The notes beneath the pieces were generated by a model, which was given only the letters and a program-made list of their open reading frames with translations, searched no databases and was not told the origin of the DNA. Shown one piece after another: positions 26,058 to 34,975 of a stretch of 64,000 bases of DNA; within the stretch, counting starts at the first letter, position 1; each line of letters begins with the position of its first letter. Both the position numbers and the translations under genes were made by a program. This DNA comes from Colenecus sp045534785 (GTDB taxonomy: Bacteria; Bacteroidota; Bacteroidia; Bacteroidales; Bacteroidaceae): positions 1-64,000 of the forward strand of contig JAZSKJ010000020.1 of assembly GCA_045534785.1 (NCBI GenBank), read 5' to 3'.

Positions 26058-27341
26058 ATGAAAAAGCTTTCAACAATCGCACTCATTGCGTCTATCGTAT
26101 TGGTAAGCGCATGTGGCCCCAAGGATCCGGGTTTGAAGGATGCCTACAAGAACTATTTCAAGATTGGTGTAGCCGTTACCCCGCGTAACGTGACTGATTC
26201 ACTTCAGGCAGCCATCATCCTCAAGGAGTTCAACAGCGTAACAGCCGAGAACTGCATGAAGCCGGGTGAAATCCACCCCCAGCCTGGCGTATGGAATTTT
26301 GCACAGGCCGATGCCATAGCAAACTTCTGCCGTGCCAACGGTATCAAGATGCGTGGTCACTGCCTTGTATGGCACAGCCAGTTTGCCAACTGGATGTTCA
26401 ACAAGTATGATGAGAACGGAAATCAGGTTGTAGAGCGTGACGAGAAGGGCGATACCATCTGGGTAGAGCAGCCCGTACGCGGCGGATTCGGCGGTTTCGG
26501 CGGATTCGGCGGTTTCGGTGGTCCCCGTCCCCAGGGTGCTCCTCAGGCAGGTCAGCGCGGCCAGGGTCAGCGCGGTCAGGCTCAGCAGGCTCCTCAGATG
26601 ACCAAGGTTCCCAAGTATGCCAAGGCTACCAAGGAAGAGTTCTATGATTCACTCCGTGTCCACATCCACACCATCATCAACCGTTACAAGGACGTTGTTT
26701 ACTGCTGGGATGTTGTTAACGAGGCTATGAGTGATGCCAACAACCCCGATGCTCCCTACGAGCAGTCATTCCGTCAGTCAACCGCTTATCAGCTCTGCGG
26801 TGACGAGTTTATCAAGAAGGCATTCGAGTTTGCTCACGAGGCTGATCCCAACGCCGGTCTGTTCTACAACGACTACAGCGCCTGGACTCCCGCCAAGAGA
26901 ACTTACATCTACAACATGGTTAAGAAGCTCCAGTCAGAGGGTGCTCCTATCACCGGTATCGGTATGCAGGGTCACTACAACATCTATGACAACCCCACCA
27001 TCGAGGACTTCGAGAAGGCTATCCAGATGTATCTTGAGCTGGTTGATGATATCCAGATCACCGAGTTCGACGTTCGTATCAACCACGAGGCCGGCGGTCA
27101 GCTCCAGTTCAGCCGCGGCGAGGGCCAGACTCTCACCGACTCTATCGCTCAGCTGCAGATGGCCAAGTATGACGAGCTCTTCAAGGTTCTGCGCAAGTAC
27201 AAGAAGAACTTCTCATGCGTAACATTCTGGAACCTTGGCGACCGCGATTCATGGCTGGGTGCCAACAACTTCCCGCTGCTGTTTGACGGTCAGTACCAGC
27301 GCAAGCCGGTTTACTACACCGTTCGCGACTTCAAGAAGTAA
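26058..27341 (+). CDS. Endo-1,4-beta-xylanase, GH10, lipoprotein with Gly/Phe-rich insert
   Basis: A 427-residue retaining xylanase. The signal MKKLSTIALIASIVLVSAC has a lipobox ending at Cys19, so it is probably on the outer membrane. The GH10 barrel is recognised from VTAENCMKPG, the HCLVWHSQ motif (101-108), acid/base Glu222 in WDVVNEAM, and nucleophile Glu336 in ITEFDVR. Residues 141-181 are a low-complexity insert of GGF repeats followed by Gly/Gln/Arg/Pro, placed after the HCLVWHSQ strand and before the helix containing VHIHTIINRYK; in several Bacteroidales xylanases carbohydrate-binding modules are inserted in this region. Codons are highly biased, suggesting strong expression. No SusC/D neighbours are present. 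Confidence 0.93.
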   Translation: MKKLSTIALIASIVLVSACGPKDPGLKDAYKNYFKIGVAVTPRNVTDSLQAAIILKEFNSVTAENCMKPGEIHPQPGVWNFAQADAIANFCRANGIKMRGHCLVWHSQFANWMFNKYDENGNQVVERDEKGDTIWVEQPVRGGFGGFGGFGGFGGPRPQGAPQAGQRGQGQRGQAQQAPQMTKVPKYAKATKEEFYDSLRVHIHTIINRYKDVVYCWDVVNEAMSDANNPDAPYEQSFRQSTAYQLCGDEFIKKAFEFAHEADPNAGLFYNDYSAWTPAKRTYIYNMVKKLQSEGAPITGIGMQGHYNIYDNPTIEDFEKAIQMYLELVDDIQITEFDVRINHEAGGQLQFSRGEGQTLTDSIAQLQMAKYDELFKVLRKYKKNFSCVTFWNLGDRDSWLGANNFPLLFDGQYQRKPVYYTVRDFKK

Positions 27342-27356
27342 TAAACACTTCTATAT

Positions 27357-27390
27357 AAAAGAGGATGGCTTAATACAGTCATCCTCTTTT
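27357..27390 (+). terminator. Intrinsic terminator after the GH10 gene
   Basis: An 11-bp stem (27357-27367 with 27380-27390) ends in a long T run, 15 bp after the stop codon. Confidence 0.88.
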
Positions 27391-27429
27391 TTTAATGTCA
27401 TGATTTTTCCTTAGGTCACCAGTTAGGAC

Positions 27430-27533
27430 GGAATTCAGCGTTCCCTATGGAGAATTACTTCCTTTAAGGAGAAATATTATTTTCCTTAAGGGAAATAAAA
27501 TTTCTCCAACTGGGAAAATAATTTTCCCCTTAA
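27430..27533. repeat. Tandem array of five 19-22 bp palindromic units
   Basis: Five head-to-tail units lie at 27430-27448, 27449-27467, 27468-27489, 27490-27511 and 27512-27533. Each starts GGA or GGG plus A-rich sequence and ends in a T-rich/CC stretch, in three cases followed by TTAA. Each is close to self-complementary; the last contains GGGAAAAT-A-ATTTTCCC. The array lies between the convergent GH10 and SprT-like genes, after the GH10 terminator. No gene is seen in 27391-27637. Confidence 0.7.
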
Positions 27534-27637
27534 CAAGGCTTCTTTCAAGTGTTTTGTCGCGTAGTGAACCAATGGGAGTCGAGCAACAGGAATCTGTAAA
27601 AAATTTTCAGCTCAAATACTTGTACTGGTCACTGGAT

Positions 27638-28300
27638 TTACAAGAAAGGATTTGAGATCGTATCTTGAAGATGGGAGTCTATGACATCCGGCTCCATAAA
27701 GTAGACGGTAAAGGCCGATGAGCTGGGAAAGCGGTTGAAGAAGGGATCGGTGGTCTGGAAGAACTCTATAGAGCTGACCTTGCCGCTGGCCATCATCCCG
27801 CGACGGTAACGGCGGATGTGGCGCTCCATGCAGGGAATTACCTTAATGCCGGTGCGGCCGTCCTTAAGCACAACCTTGGCTACGATATGTTTCTTGGGCC
27901 TATTATCCGTTGCCTGCTCCTGCTGCTCCGCGCTCAAACGGTGTGACACGCTGATATGCCGGCCAAACCGTTCATTGATATCGGCCATCATACTGCGGAA
28001 CAGAACGCTGTGGCCGGGCATATCGGCCGGACTGAAAAGACCTATGTAATAATGTATCATCTCGTGGATGATAGTGTCATCAATCTCATCCTGGGGCAGG
28101 TCAAACCGCCGGCTTATGCGTATCTTAAAGTCCGAATACTCCAGCCGTCCGTGCCATTTGCGGTGCTTGCGGAAGGCGCACACGCCCAGATAGGTCTTAG
28201 CATTGGTGATGGATATAGGAGGTTCAGGGAGCCTACCGTCAAACATCGTGACGTTAAACTCCCTGAACTTTTGCTGGACGTATTCTATTGTCGGTATCAC
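27638..28300 (-). CDS. SprT-like zinc metallopeptidase domain protein
   Basis: A 220-residue protein with the SprT-type metal motif DDTIIHEMIHYYIGL (HEMIH binds zinc, with Glu as the catalytic base). The N-terminal YVQQKFREFNVTMFDGRLPEPPISITNAKTYLG is typical of the family, whose best known member, SPRTN, digests DNA-protein crosslinks. A basic segment near 130-165 (ERHIRRYRRG) could contact nucleic acid. It overlaps the aldo/keto reductase gene by 4 bp (ATGA) as the last gene of that unit. No signal peptide is seen, so it is cytoplasmic. Confidence 0.8.
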   Translation of the reverse strand: MIPTIEYVQQKFREFNVTMFDGRLPEPPISITNAKTYLGVCAFRKHRKWHGRLEYSDFKIRISRRFDLPQDEIDDTIIHEMIHYYIGLFSPADMPGHSVLFRSMMADINERFGRHISVSHRLSAEQQEQATDNRPKKHIVAKVVLKDGRTGIKVIPCMERHIRRYRRGMMASGKVSSIEFFQTTDPFFNRFPSSSAFTVYFMEPDVIDSHLQDTISNPFL

Positions 28301-29634
28301 TCTATGGTCTCGCGTTTGAGCGATTCTATATAGCGGTCTATGCGGCGCAGTTCATCCGGGATGCGGATGTTCTGGGGGCACTCGCGCTCGCAGCGGCGGC
28401 AGGCTATGCAGTGATCGGCCTGACGGACTGTTGGGATAGCCTCGTTGTAGGCCAGCAGGTACTTGCGGCGGGCGCGGGCATAACCCTCCTGCTCCTTGCT
28501 CTTTACGTATGTGCCGGCGGTGATGTTGTCATTATAGAACTTGAATATGCCGGGTATGTTGATGCCGTAGGGGCAAGGCATGCAGTAGTTGCAGGCGGTG
28601 CACTTTACCAGCGGGTAGTCCTCCATCTGGGTGGCCATTTCAAGCAGGAACTTCTTCTCCTCTTCATCCAGCGGCTGGAAATCAAGGTAAGTCTCCAGGT
28701 TGTCCTGCAGGTGCTCCATGTAGGTCATTCCGCTCAGGGCAGCCAATACACGCGGGAAACTGCCCACGTATCGGAACGCCCATGATGCTATTGAACGCTC
28801 GGGTTCACGCTCCTTGAGTTGGTCGGCAATCTGAGCAGGTACGTCCGATAAGGCTCCGCCGCGCAGAGGCTCCATAATCACGATGGGAATCTCACGCTTG
28901 TCGAGTTCGGCATAGAGGTAATCGGCACGGGTGTTTCGGCCGTTGGGGTGCTCCCAGTCCACATAGTTCATCTGGATCTGGACAAAATCCCAGTGGTATT
29001 TGTCGTGCAGTTCCATCATCTGGTCAAAGCCGTCCTTGTGGCCATGGAACGAGAATCCAAGTTTGCGGATATGTCCGGCCTCACGTTCTGCAACCAGGAA
29101 CTCCATGATTCCGGTGTTCTCAAAACGGTTGCGGAAATCGTTGCCGTCCTGAATGGAGTGCAGCAGATAGTAGTCTATATGGTCTGTCTTGAATATGTTC
29201 AGCGAGTTCTGATACATGGTCTTGCATCCATCGAATGTTGAATTACCGAACACCGACAGTTTGGTGGCCAGTATCCACTTGTCGCGCGGATGGCGGTTAA
29301 GGGCTTCGGCTGTAGCGCGCTCGCTGTCACCTCCCAGATATACGGGCGATGTGTCAAAGTAATTTACACCATGCTCAAGTGCAAAGTCAACCAGGCGGTT
29401 AACCTCATCCTGGTCAATAACCTGCCTACCCTGTTCGTTACGTTTCTGCGGCCAGCGCATGCAACCGTAACCCAGCACACCTATGCCGGGATAGTGCTGC
29501 AGCATCTCTCCGTGCAGGTCCTTGTTTGACGTTCCGGTCTTACCGGGATTCTTGGCGGCCTTGGGGGTGCAGGAATCCAGTGCCAGTGCAGCAGCGCCCG
29601 CTCCCATATACTTAAGGAAATCTCTTCTTTTCAT
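28297..29634 (-). CDS. Exported aldo/keto reductase with C-terminal [4Fe-4S] ferredoxin domain
   Basis: A 445-residue protein. It begins with a twin-arginine signal (MKRRDFLKYMGAGAAALALDSC) that also has a lipobox-like end at Cys22, so it is probably folded before export and may be lipid-anchored. The aldo/keto reductase barrel follows with the catalytic tetrad visible as VNYFDTSPVY (Asp, Tyr), ILATK (Lys) and DYYLLHS (His). The C-terminal region has two Cys clusters, CTACNYCMPCPYGI and CIACRRCERECPQNI, giving two [4Fe-4S] clusters. It lies 6 bp after a NapH-NapG-like fusion, a likely electron donor. The substrate is unknown. Confidence 0.85.
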   Translation of the reverse strand: MKRRDFLKYMGAGAAALALDSCTPKAAKNPGKTGTSNKDLHGEMLQHYPGIGVLGYGCMRWPQKRNEQGRQVIDQDEVNRLVDFALEHGVNYFDTSPVYLGGDSERATAEALNRHPRDKWILATKLSVFGNSTFDGCKTMYQNSLNIFKTDHIDYYLLHSIQDGNDFRNRFENTGIMEFLVAEREAGHIRKLGFSFHGHKDGFDQMMELHDKYHWDFVQIQMNYVDWEHPNGRNTRADYLYAELDKREIPIVIMEPLRGGALSDVPAQIADQLKEREPERSIASWAFRYVGSFPRVLAALSGMTYMEHLQDNLETYLDFQPLDEEEKKFLLEMATQMEDYPLVKCTACNYCMPCPYGINIPGIFKFYNDNITAGTYVKSKEQEGYARARRKYLLAYNEAIPTVRQADHCIACRRCERECPQNIRIPDELRRIDRYIESLKRETIE

Positions 29635-29640
29635 AGTGTG

Positions 29641-31050
29641 TCAGGCATTGTGGTGAATAGATAATCCGTTAACTGTGATGGCGCTTATGGGGCGTGAGGG
29701 ACAAAGGTTCTCACACGCACCGCAGCCTATGCATCGGTCCTCTGCGACCGATGGAATCTGCATACGAGATCCCGGCTGACGGACCATTCTGATTGCGCCC
29801 GACGGGCAGTGATATGCGCAGTTTCCACAGCTGTCCTTACCCTGTGCAGGCAGGCAGAGGTCCAAATTTACATGAGCCACGCCTATGCGTACGGCCAGTT
29901 TCTGCTCAACGCTGACAGGTTTGATGGCACCAGCCGGGCAGACCTGACTGCAGGCGTTGCACTCGGGGCGGCAGTAGCCCTTATCGTACTCCATGACCGG
30001 CTGCATGAAATGCTCCAGGTCCGATGAAGGTCTCAATACATTATTCTTGCAAGCGCTCACGCAGAGCTGGCAGCCTGTGCAATGGTCATAGAAACTCTTG
30101 ACGCTGCCTGATCCGGGCGGAACCAGACGCTCCGAGCGGTCGGGGGATTTCTTATCAATCACCTCGGCCAGTCCGCCGTGCATATGGTCCTGGGCGTTGG
30201 CAGCGGCACCTGCGGCTACTACGGCTGCGGTTACCAGGAATGCGCGTCGGCCCTCATCCACGCTGACATTTGAGGGAGCGGGAGCAGCCTTTCCTGCGGC
30301 ATACCTGAAACTTATGGCATTATCCTGACAAGTCTCTATGCAGTCAAAGCAATCCACGCAACGGCTGTAGTCAATCTTGTGGTTCTTTGTATCGATGCAT
30401 CCTGCCTTGCACTGACGTCCGCACTTGCCGCAGTTTATGCATTTGCTCTCATCAATAACGGGACGCATCAGTGAAAACCTGCTTACAAGACTCAGGAGAG
30501 TTCCTACAGGACAGATGGTGTTGCAGTATTCACGCCCCCACATCCATGCACAAATGCAGATTATTATGAGAGTAAGCAGTCCGGTAAGCAACAGAGGCAA
30601 TGTAACAGAACCGGATGCTGTTGCCACTATTGACTGTACCATACGGCCGTAAGCGCTGTAAGGTGCAATCAGGGCAATGAGCATCTGGCCGCTTGCAATG
30701 ATTGATACTATAGAAAGTACCAACACTGCGTAGCGCACCCATCTGTGCTCACTCACGTATTTGAACTTGTGTGTTTTCTTCTTCTTGAAAAGTTTCTCAC
30801 CCTTACGGCGTATCCAGATCACGACATCCTGGAATATTCCCATAGGACATATCACTGAGCAGTAAATGCGCCCCAGCAGGAATGTAAGCAGCAGGATTGA
30901 TATTACAAGTGTAAAGTTAAGGGCAAGCAATGATGGAAGGAACTGGAGTTTGGCCATCCAGCCCCAGCAGTTATGCCCTATCCCGATAAACAGCAGCGTT
31001 ATCCCCACAAGGAAAACCGCCGCAAGAACGACTCTGATTTTTTTCAGCAT
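29641..31050 (-). CDS. NapH-NapG-like membrane polyferredoxin fusion
   Basis: A 469-residue protein that reads as two Nap subunits in one chain. Residues 1-190 form a NapH/NosR-type membrane domain with about four helices and the motifs CSVICPMGIFQDV and CNTICPVGTLLSLV. Two ferredoxin motifs follow (CINCGKCGRQC, CVDCFDCIETC). Next comes a twin-arginine-like internal segment (GRRAFLVTAAVVAAGAAANAQ) and a NapG/MauM-type region with CTGCQLCVSAC, CRPECNACSQVCPAGAI, CGNCAYHCPSGAI and CIGCGACENLCP. Such proteins pass electrons from menaquinol to exported acceptors. No nitrate reductase is nearby; the adjacent aldo/keto reductase is the natural partner candidate. Confidence 0.82.
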   Translation of the reverse strand: MLKKIRVVLAAVFLVGITLLFIGIGHNCWGWMAKLQFLPSLLALNFTLVISILLLTFLLGRIYCSVICPMGIFQDVVIWIRRKGEKLFKKKKTHKFKYVSEHRWVRYAVLVLSIVSIIASGQMLIALIAPYSAYGRMVQSIVATASGSVTLPLLLTGLLTLIIICICAWMWGREYCNTICPVGTLLSLVSRFSLMRPVIDESKCINCGKCGRQCKAGCIDTKNHKIDYSRCVDCFDCIETCQDNAISFRYAAGKAAPAPSNVSVDEGRRAFLVTAAVVAAGAAANAQDHMHGGLAEVIDKKSPDRSERLVPPGSGSVKSFYDHCTGCQLCVSACKNNVLRPSSDLEHFMQPVMEYDKGYCRPECNACSQVCPAGAIKPVSVEQKLAVRIGVAHVNLDLCLPAQGKDSCGNCAYHCPSGAIRMVRQPGSRMQIPSVAEDRCIGCGACENLCPSRPISAITVNGLSIHHNA

Positions 31051-31080
31051 AGTTGGTAACCGACTTTTGTTTTAGAGTCA

Positions 31081-31088
31081 CAAATATA
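31081..31088 (-). promoter_or_regulatory. -7 box TATATTTG for the polyferredoxin/aldo-keto reductase/SprT unit
   Basis: TATATTTG on the minus strand ends 30 nt before the start at 31050. It fits transcription of the three genes 31050-27638, which are spaced by 6 bp and a 4-bp overlap. Confidence 0.6.
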
Positions 31089-31127
31089 GAAAAAAAACGG
31101 ATAATCCCATACTCTACCGTATAACTA

Positions 31128-31745
31128 TCAGAACAAATCCAGAGATAACTGTCCGTCGCCCAGCAGATTGAACGACATGCGGTGATATGGAGTGGTCCCG
31201 TATTGCTTAATGGCCTCACGGTGTCTGGCCGTAGGATAGCCCTTGTTCTCCCGCCAGTCATACTGCGGATATTCATCGGCTATGCGGTTCATATAATCGT
31301 CACGGTACGTCTTGGCCAGTATTGAAGCCGCCGCAATGGACATCATCTTGCCGTCGCCCTTAACAATGGTAGTATGCGATATGCCCGGATACGGGATGAA
31401 ACGGTTACCGTCTATAAGCAGATGCTCCGGCCTCACCTTAAGTTGGTCTATTGCCCTATGCATGGCCGTGAATGATGCCTTTAAGATGTTTATTTTGTCA
31501 ATCTCCACATTATCCACCACACCCACGGCCCAAGCCACAGCCTCCCGCTCAATGATAGGGCGCAGTTCATAGCGCTGCTTTTCGGTAAGCTGCTTGGAGT
31601 CATTCAGCAGCGGATTGCTGAAACCCGGCGGCAATATCACCGCAGCGGCATACACAGGCCCGGCCAGACAGCCACGCCCCGCCTCATCACAGCCAGCCTC
31701 CACCCTGCCCTCTACCAGATACGGCAATAACGGATTATGTTTCAT
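31128..31745 (-). CDS. rnhB: Ribonuclease HII
   Basis: About 205 residues. RNase HII removes ribonucleotides from DNA and RNA-DNA hybrids. The catalytic motif CDEAGRGCLAGPV (first Asp-Glu pair) is followed by LLNDSKQLTEKQR, a DGN motif (LIDGNRFIP) and HTTIVKGDGKMMSIAAASILAKTYRD. The ATG at 31745 is preferred over 31757 because the -7 box (31755-31762) overlaps the earlier ATG. Only 9 nt separate the box from this start, so the mRNA may be almost leaderless. Confidence 0.93.
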   Translation of the reverse strand: MKHNPLLPYLVEGRVEAGCDEAGRGCLAGPVYAAAVILPPGFSNPLLNDSKQLTEKQRYELRPIIEREAVAWAVGVVDNVEIDKINILKASFTAMHRAIDQLKVRPEHLLIDGNRFIPYPGISHTTIVKGDGKMMSIAAASILAKTYRDDYMNRIADEYPQYDWRENKGYPTARHREAIKQYGTTPYHRMSFNLLGDGQLSLDLF

Positions 31746-31754
31746 AACAGACTG

Positions 31755-31762
31755 CAAATTTA
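31755..31762 (-). promoter_or_regulatory. -7 box TAAATTTG for rnhB
   Basis: TAAATTTG on the minus strand lies 9 nt upstream of the ATG at 31745 and directly next to the T-tract of the terminator of the preceding operon. Confidence 0.55.
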
Positions 31763-31794
31763 AAAAAAAGCCGCCACCTCAATGAGATGACGGC
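31762..31794 (-). terminator. Intrinsic terminator of the export operon
   Basis: An approximately 11-bp stem with G-U pairs (31770-31794, 3-nt loop) is followed on the minus strand by eight Ts (31762-31769). It ends the transcript coming from the ABC permease gene that stops at 31868. Confidence 0.85.
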
Positions 31795-31867
31795 AATCTT
31801 TTCGCCAGACCTTTAATTGGCCGATGTTGTCACATCTGCGGCCGGTATGGTGTAAGGTTTTTTAACA

Positions 31868-34243
31868 CTATTCTTTCTTCAAAGCTTCGGCGGGATTGGT
31901 GCGTGCAGAGCGGATTACCTGCCAGATTACTGAGGCAAAAGCTATTGCCAGCGATATTATGGTGGCGACTGCAAACACCCAGCCGTAGCCTTCTATTCTG
32001 TAGGCAAAGCGCTGCAGATATAGGTGGGCGGACCAGATGGCTAACGGCACACCTATGGCGCAGGCTACTCCTGCCAGAACCATATAGAACTTGACATTAC
32101 GCCAGGTTTCTTGTGTGACATCGGCCCCGAAGACCTTGCGCAGTGCAATCTGCCTGGTGTTCTCATCGGCAAAGTATGTGCTCATGGCTAGCAGGCCCAG
32201 CAGGGCAATGATAACTGAGAGTACGGTAAACAGTTCCACAAGCCGGATGGTACGCAGCACAGAATCTAACTGTTTCCTATTGAGATCACGCATAAAGCCG
32301 TATGACCAGGGTTCTTCTTCGACTCCGGAGGTTTCAAGCCGGTATTCACGATATGCCTTCAGAATCTGGTCACTGTAAGACGGATCCTCGCCGGTTGTGC
32401 CAATCAATAAACAATTGGCATATTGCATTATCTCTGAACGGGCTACTATTACAGCACCATTGGGGTTGTCCTCACTGTTTGCAACAGACTTTGACGGGAA
32501 ATCGGCCACTATTCCGCCTATATACTCTGGTCGAGAGCCGTTCATCATTATTCTGCGTGGAAACACGGTTGTGGTGTCCGATACTCCCGCCATATTGAAA
32601 GCGGACTGACTCATCCAAAGTGAATTTATAAGGGGATGACCAAAGTCATCCTGCACCTCCAGTCCCATGAGCTGGAAATAAACCGAGTCACACATGATAA
32701 TGGGCATGTGAAGGTAGTGCTCATCATCAATCTTGATACTCATGGTCATATTTATCATGCCCGGTAGGCCACGGCCCACACCTGAGCTGGTTACAAACGG
32801 AAGCTGTTCAACTTTATCCTTGAACAGTTTTGCCATATCATAGTCACGAGCCGCATAACCTATATAGAACAGGTTATCCACTGCCGCATGTGTGGGACGG
32901 TTAAGCATGTGGCGCATCTGCACCTCCATGAGCAGCGACATTGCAATCAGGAATACCGAAAGGACATTCTGTACCACTATAAAGATACGGCTTAAAACCA
33001 TCTTGTTCCGGCGGCGCAGGGTTCCTTTTATCACATCTATAGGTTCAAAGCGAGAAGCCGCAAAAGCCGGAAGCAGTCCGCAGGCTGTACCCAGAAACAG
33101 GATACCACCTATATAGGCAATAATATATCCAGGCGTCATCATGATTGAAAGCTTCACGCTTGTCTCGCCTATACCTTCTGCAACCTTTTTTGTTGATACA
33201 AGTTCATCAACCATTGGTGCCAGCAGATATGCCAGCAACAACGCCACAGCAAAACAAACGGCAGTGAAAGCCACAGATTCCGCAATGTATTTCCACAGGA
33301 TAGCGCCACGCTCCGCTCCCAAGAGTCTGCGGGTGGCCATCTCCTTGGAGCGTTTACCTGTCAGGGCCAGACTCAGGTTCACATAGTTGAATATGGCTGA
33401 CAACAGAAGCAGCAGCACAACAACAGTCAGAAGTTTAAGCATCTGCCTGTTACCGCTGTGGATTATACTACCGCCATTGGGATAGAAGAAGAAAGCCTCA
33501 TCGGTACGGTATGCTTGCCATTTGTCTACATTCTCAGGCTGCCATGTGGAATCATAGTTCTTATGAAGCAGCGCCTTTACTTTGGCATTAGCATCGGTCA
33601 AATTGACATCATCACACAAGAGATACCAGGTTGAGTAATTGCCTATGCTGTTAAAATCCTTGCTCTCATTTGCGCCCCAACTGTCTGATATGTTAAAGAT
33701 TATATCAAATGGCATGAACAGTGAGCGGTCTGAACAGGAAAACACGCCCTTGATAGTTCTTTCTGATTCATTTACCTTTAACGTACTGCCCACCAGACCA
33801 TTTCCATCTTTTGCTATACGACGCGCTAAGGATTCACTAATCAGGATGTCTTTATTTCCCACGAAATCACTTGCACTCCCTTCAATAAAGCGGTAGTGCG
33901 GAAACACCTTGAAGAAGTCTGCATCGGCCTCTATGCCACTACTGTTGAACGTATCCCCATCCATATCAATGACAGGTTGCCACATTAAAGCTAAATGTGT
34001 CACGGCCTCCACCTCAGGGATATTCAACTCTATCTCCTCCTTGTCCCAGTATGTAAGCCCAAGCGTTCGCTCGCTGCCAAGCACAAATGTCCGCTTCCAA
34101 TTGGGCGACCCATGTGCAACCTGGTACTGTTGCACCACGTAACTACCTATAAGGATTACGAACGCCAGGCTCACAGCCAGACCCACCGCTTCAATAGTTG
34201 TGTAGAGTTTGTTGCGGCTCAAGAATTTAAGATAACTCTTCAT
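31868..34243 (-). CDS. MacB/FtsX-type ABC transporter permease (second of two)
   Basis: A 791-residue membrane protein with the FtsX/MacB layout: an N-terminal helix (about 15-36), a large periplasmic MacB-type domain, then three helices near 275-400 (LLTVVVLLLLLSAIFNYVNLSLALTGKRSKEMATRRLLGA). A second unit has its own periplasmic domain and three C-terminal helices ending NPAEALKKE. Such eight-helix duplicated permeases are common in Bacteroidota. They do not move substrate through the bilayer themselves but drive a TolC-type tunnel by conformational change. It is the last gene of the operon, 7 bp after the ATPase gene, with a strong terminator after it. Confidence 0.9.
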   Translation of the reverse strand: MKSYLKFLSRNKLYTTIEAVGLAVSLAFVILIGSYVVQQYQVAHGSPNWKRTFVLGSERTLGLTYWDKEEIELNIPEVEAVTHLALMWQPVIDMDGDTFNSSGIEADADFFKVFPHYRFIEGSASDFVGNKDILISESLARRIAKDGNGLVGSTLKVNESERTIKGVFSCSDRSLFMPFDIIFNISDSWGANESKDFNSIGNYSTWYLLCDDVNLTDANAKVKALLHKNYDSTWQPENVDKWQAYRTDEAFFFYPNGGSIIHSGNRQMLKLLTVVVLLLLLSAIFNYVNLSLALTGKRSKEMATRRLLGAERGAILWKYIAESVAFTAVCFAVALLLAYLLAPMVDELVSTKKVAEGIGETSVKLSIMMTPGYIIAYIGGILFLGTACGLLPAFAASRFEPIDVIKGTLRRRNKMVLSRIFIVVQNVLSVFLIAMSLLMEVQMRHMLNRPTHAAVDNLFYIGYAARDYDMAKLFKDKVEQLPFVTSSGVGRGLPGMINMTMSIKIDDEHYLHMPIIMCDSVYFQLMGLEVQDDFGHPLINSLWMSQSAFNMAGVSDTTTVFPRRIMMNGSRPEYIGGIVADFPSKSVANSEDNPNGAVIVARSEIMQYANCLLIGTTGEDPSYSDQILKAYREYRLETSGVEEEPWSYGFMRDLNRKQLDSVLRTIRLVELFTVLSVIIALLGLLAMSTYFADENTRQIALRKVFGADVTQETWRNVKFYMVLAGVACAIGVPLAIWSAHLYLQRFAYRIEGYGWVFAVATIISLAIAFASVIWQVIRSARTNPAEALKKE

Positions 34244-34250
34244 ACAGGTA

Positions 34251-34931
34251 TTAAAGCTCGTTCTTCACGTCCGATACTATGCGGCCATCAAACAGGTCTA
34301 TGGTGCGCTGGGCCATGGCGGCATCCTTCTGTGAGTGTGTCACCATTACGATTGTCGTGCCGTCGTCATTAAGTTCTCGCAGCAGGTTCATAACCTCGCG
34401 GCCGTTCTTGGAGTCCAGGTTACCGGTGGGCTCATCGGCCAGGATCAGCTTGGGGCCGGCCACAACCGCACGTGCTATTGCCACACGCTGCTGCTGACCG
34501 CCGGAGAGCTGCTGTGGGAAATGCTGGGCGCGATGACTTATAGCCATACGTTTCATTATCTCCGTCACGCGGCGTTTGCGCTCCGATGCACTTATGTTCA
34601 GGTACTTGAGCGGCAGTTCAATGTTGTCATAAACATTAAGCTCATCAATCAGGTTAAAGCTCTGGAAAACAAAGCCTATGTTTCCCTTACGGAACCGGGT
34701 GCGCTCTTTCTCCTTAAGCGTGGAAACCTCTGTATCAAGCAACTCGTATGATCCCGATGTGGGATTGTCAAGCAGTCCCAGGATATTAAGCAGAGTGGAT
34801 TTGCCGCAGCCCGACGGGCCCATTACCGCCACAAACTCACCATCCTTGATTTCAAACGATACTCCGTTAAGCGCGGTGGTCTCAATCTCTTCCATGCGGA
34901 AGACCTTACTCAGATTTGTTACCTTAATCAT
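34251..34931 (-). CDS. ABC transporter ATPase, MacB/LolD type
   Basis: A 226-residue nucleotide-binding subunit. Walker A GPSGCGKSTLLN, Q-loop FVFQSFNLIDEL, signature LSGGQQQRVAIARA, Walker B LILADEPTGNLD and switch MVTHSQ are all intact. The length and the LDNPTSGSYEL segment place it with LolD/MacB ATPases. It sits between the two permease genes and should serve both. Confidence 0.95.
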   Translation of the reverse strand: MIKVTNLSKVFRMEEIETTALNGVSFEIKDGEFVAVMGPSGCGKSTLLNILGLLDNPTSGSYELLDTEVSTLKEKERTRFRKGNIGFVFQSFNLIDELNVYDNIELPLKYLNISASERKRRVTEIMKRMAISHRAQHFPQQLSGGQQQRVAIARAVVAGPKLILADEPTGNLDSKNGREVMNLLRELNDDGTTIVMVTHSQKDAAMAQRTIDLFDGRIVSDVKNEL

Positions 34932-34975
34932 GTCTGTATTTGTTTTATGTTTGTTTTTTGTCTTTACTTATCTGT

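Noticed and set aside
29641..31050. Nitrate or nitrous oxide reduction locus, because of NapH/NapG/NosR likeness.
   Set aside because: No napA, nrfA or nosZ is present; the neighbours are an aldo/keto reductase and a SprT-like protein.
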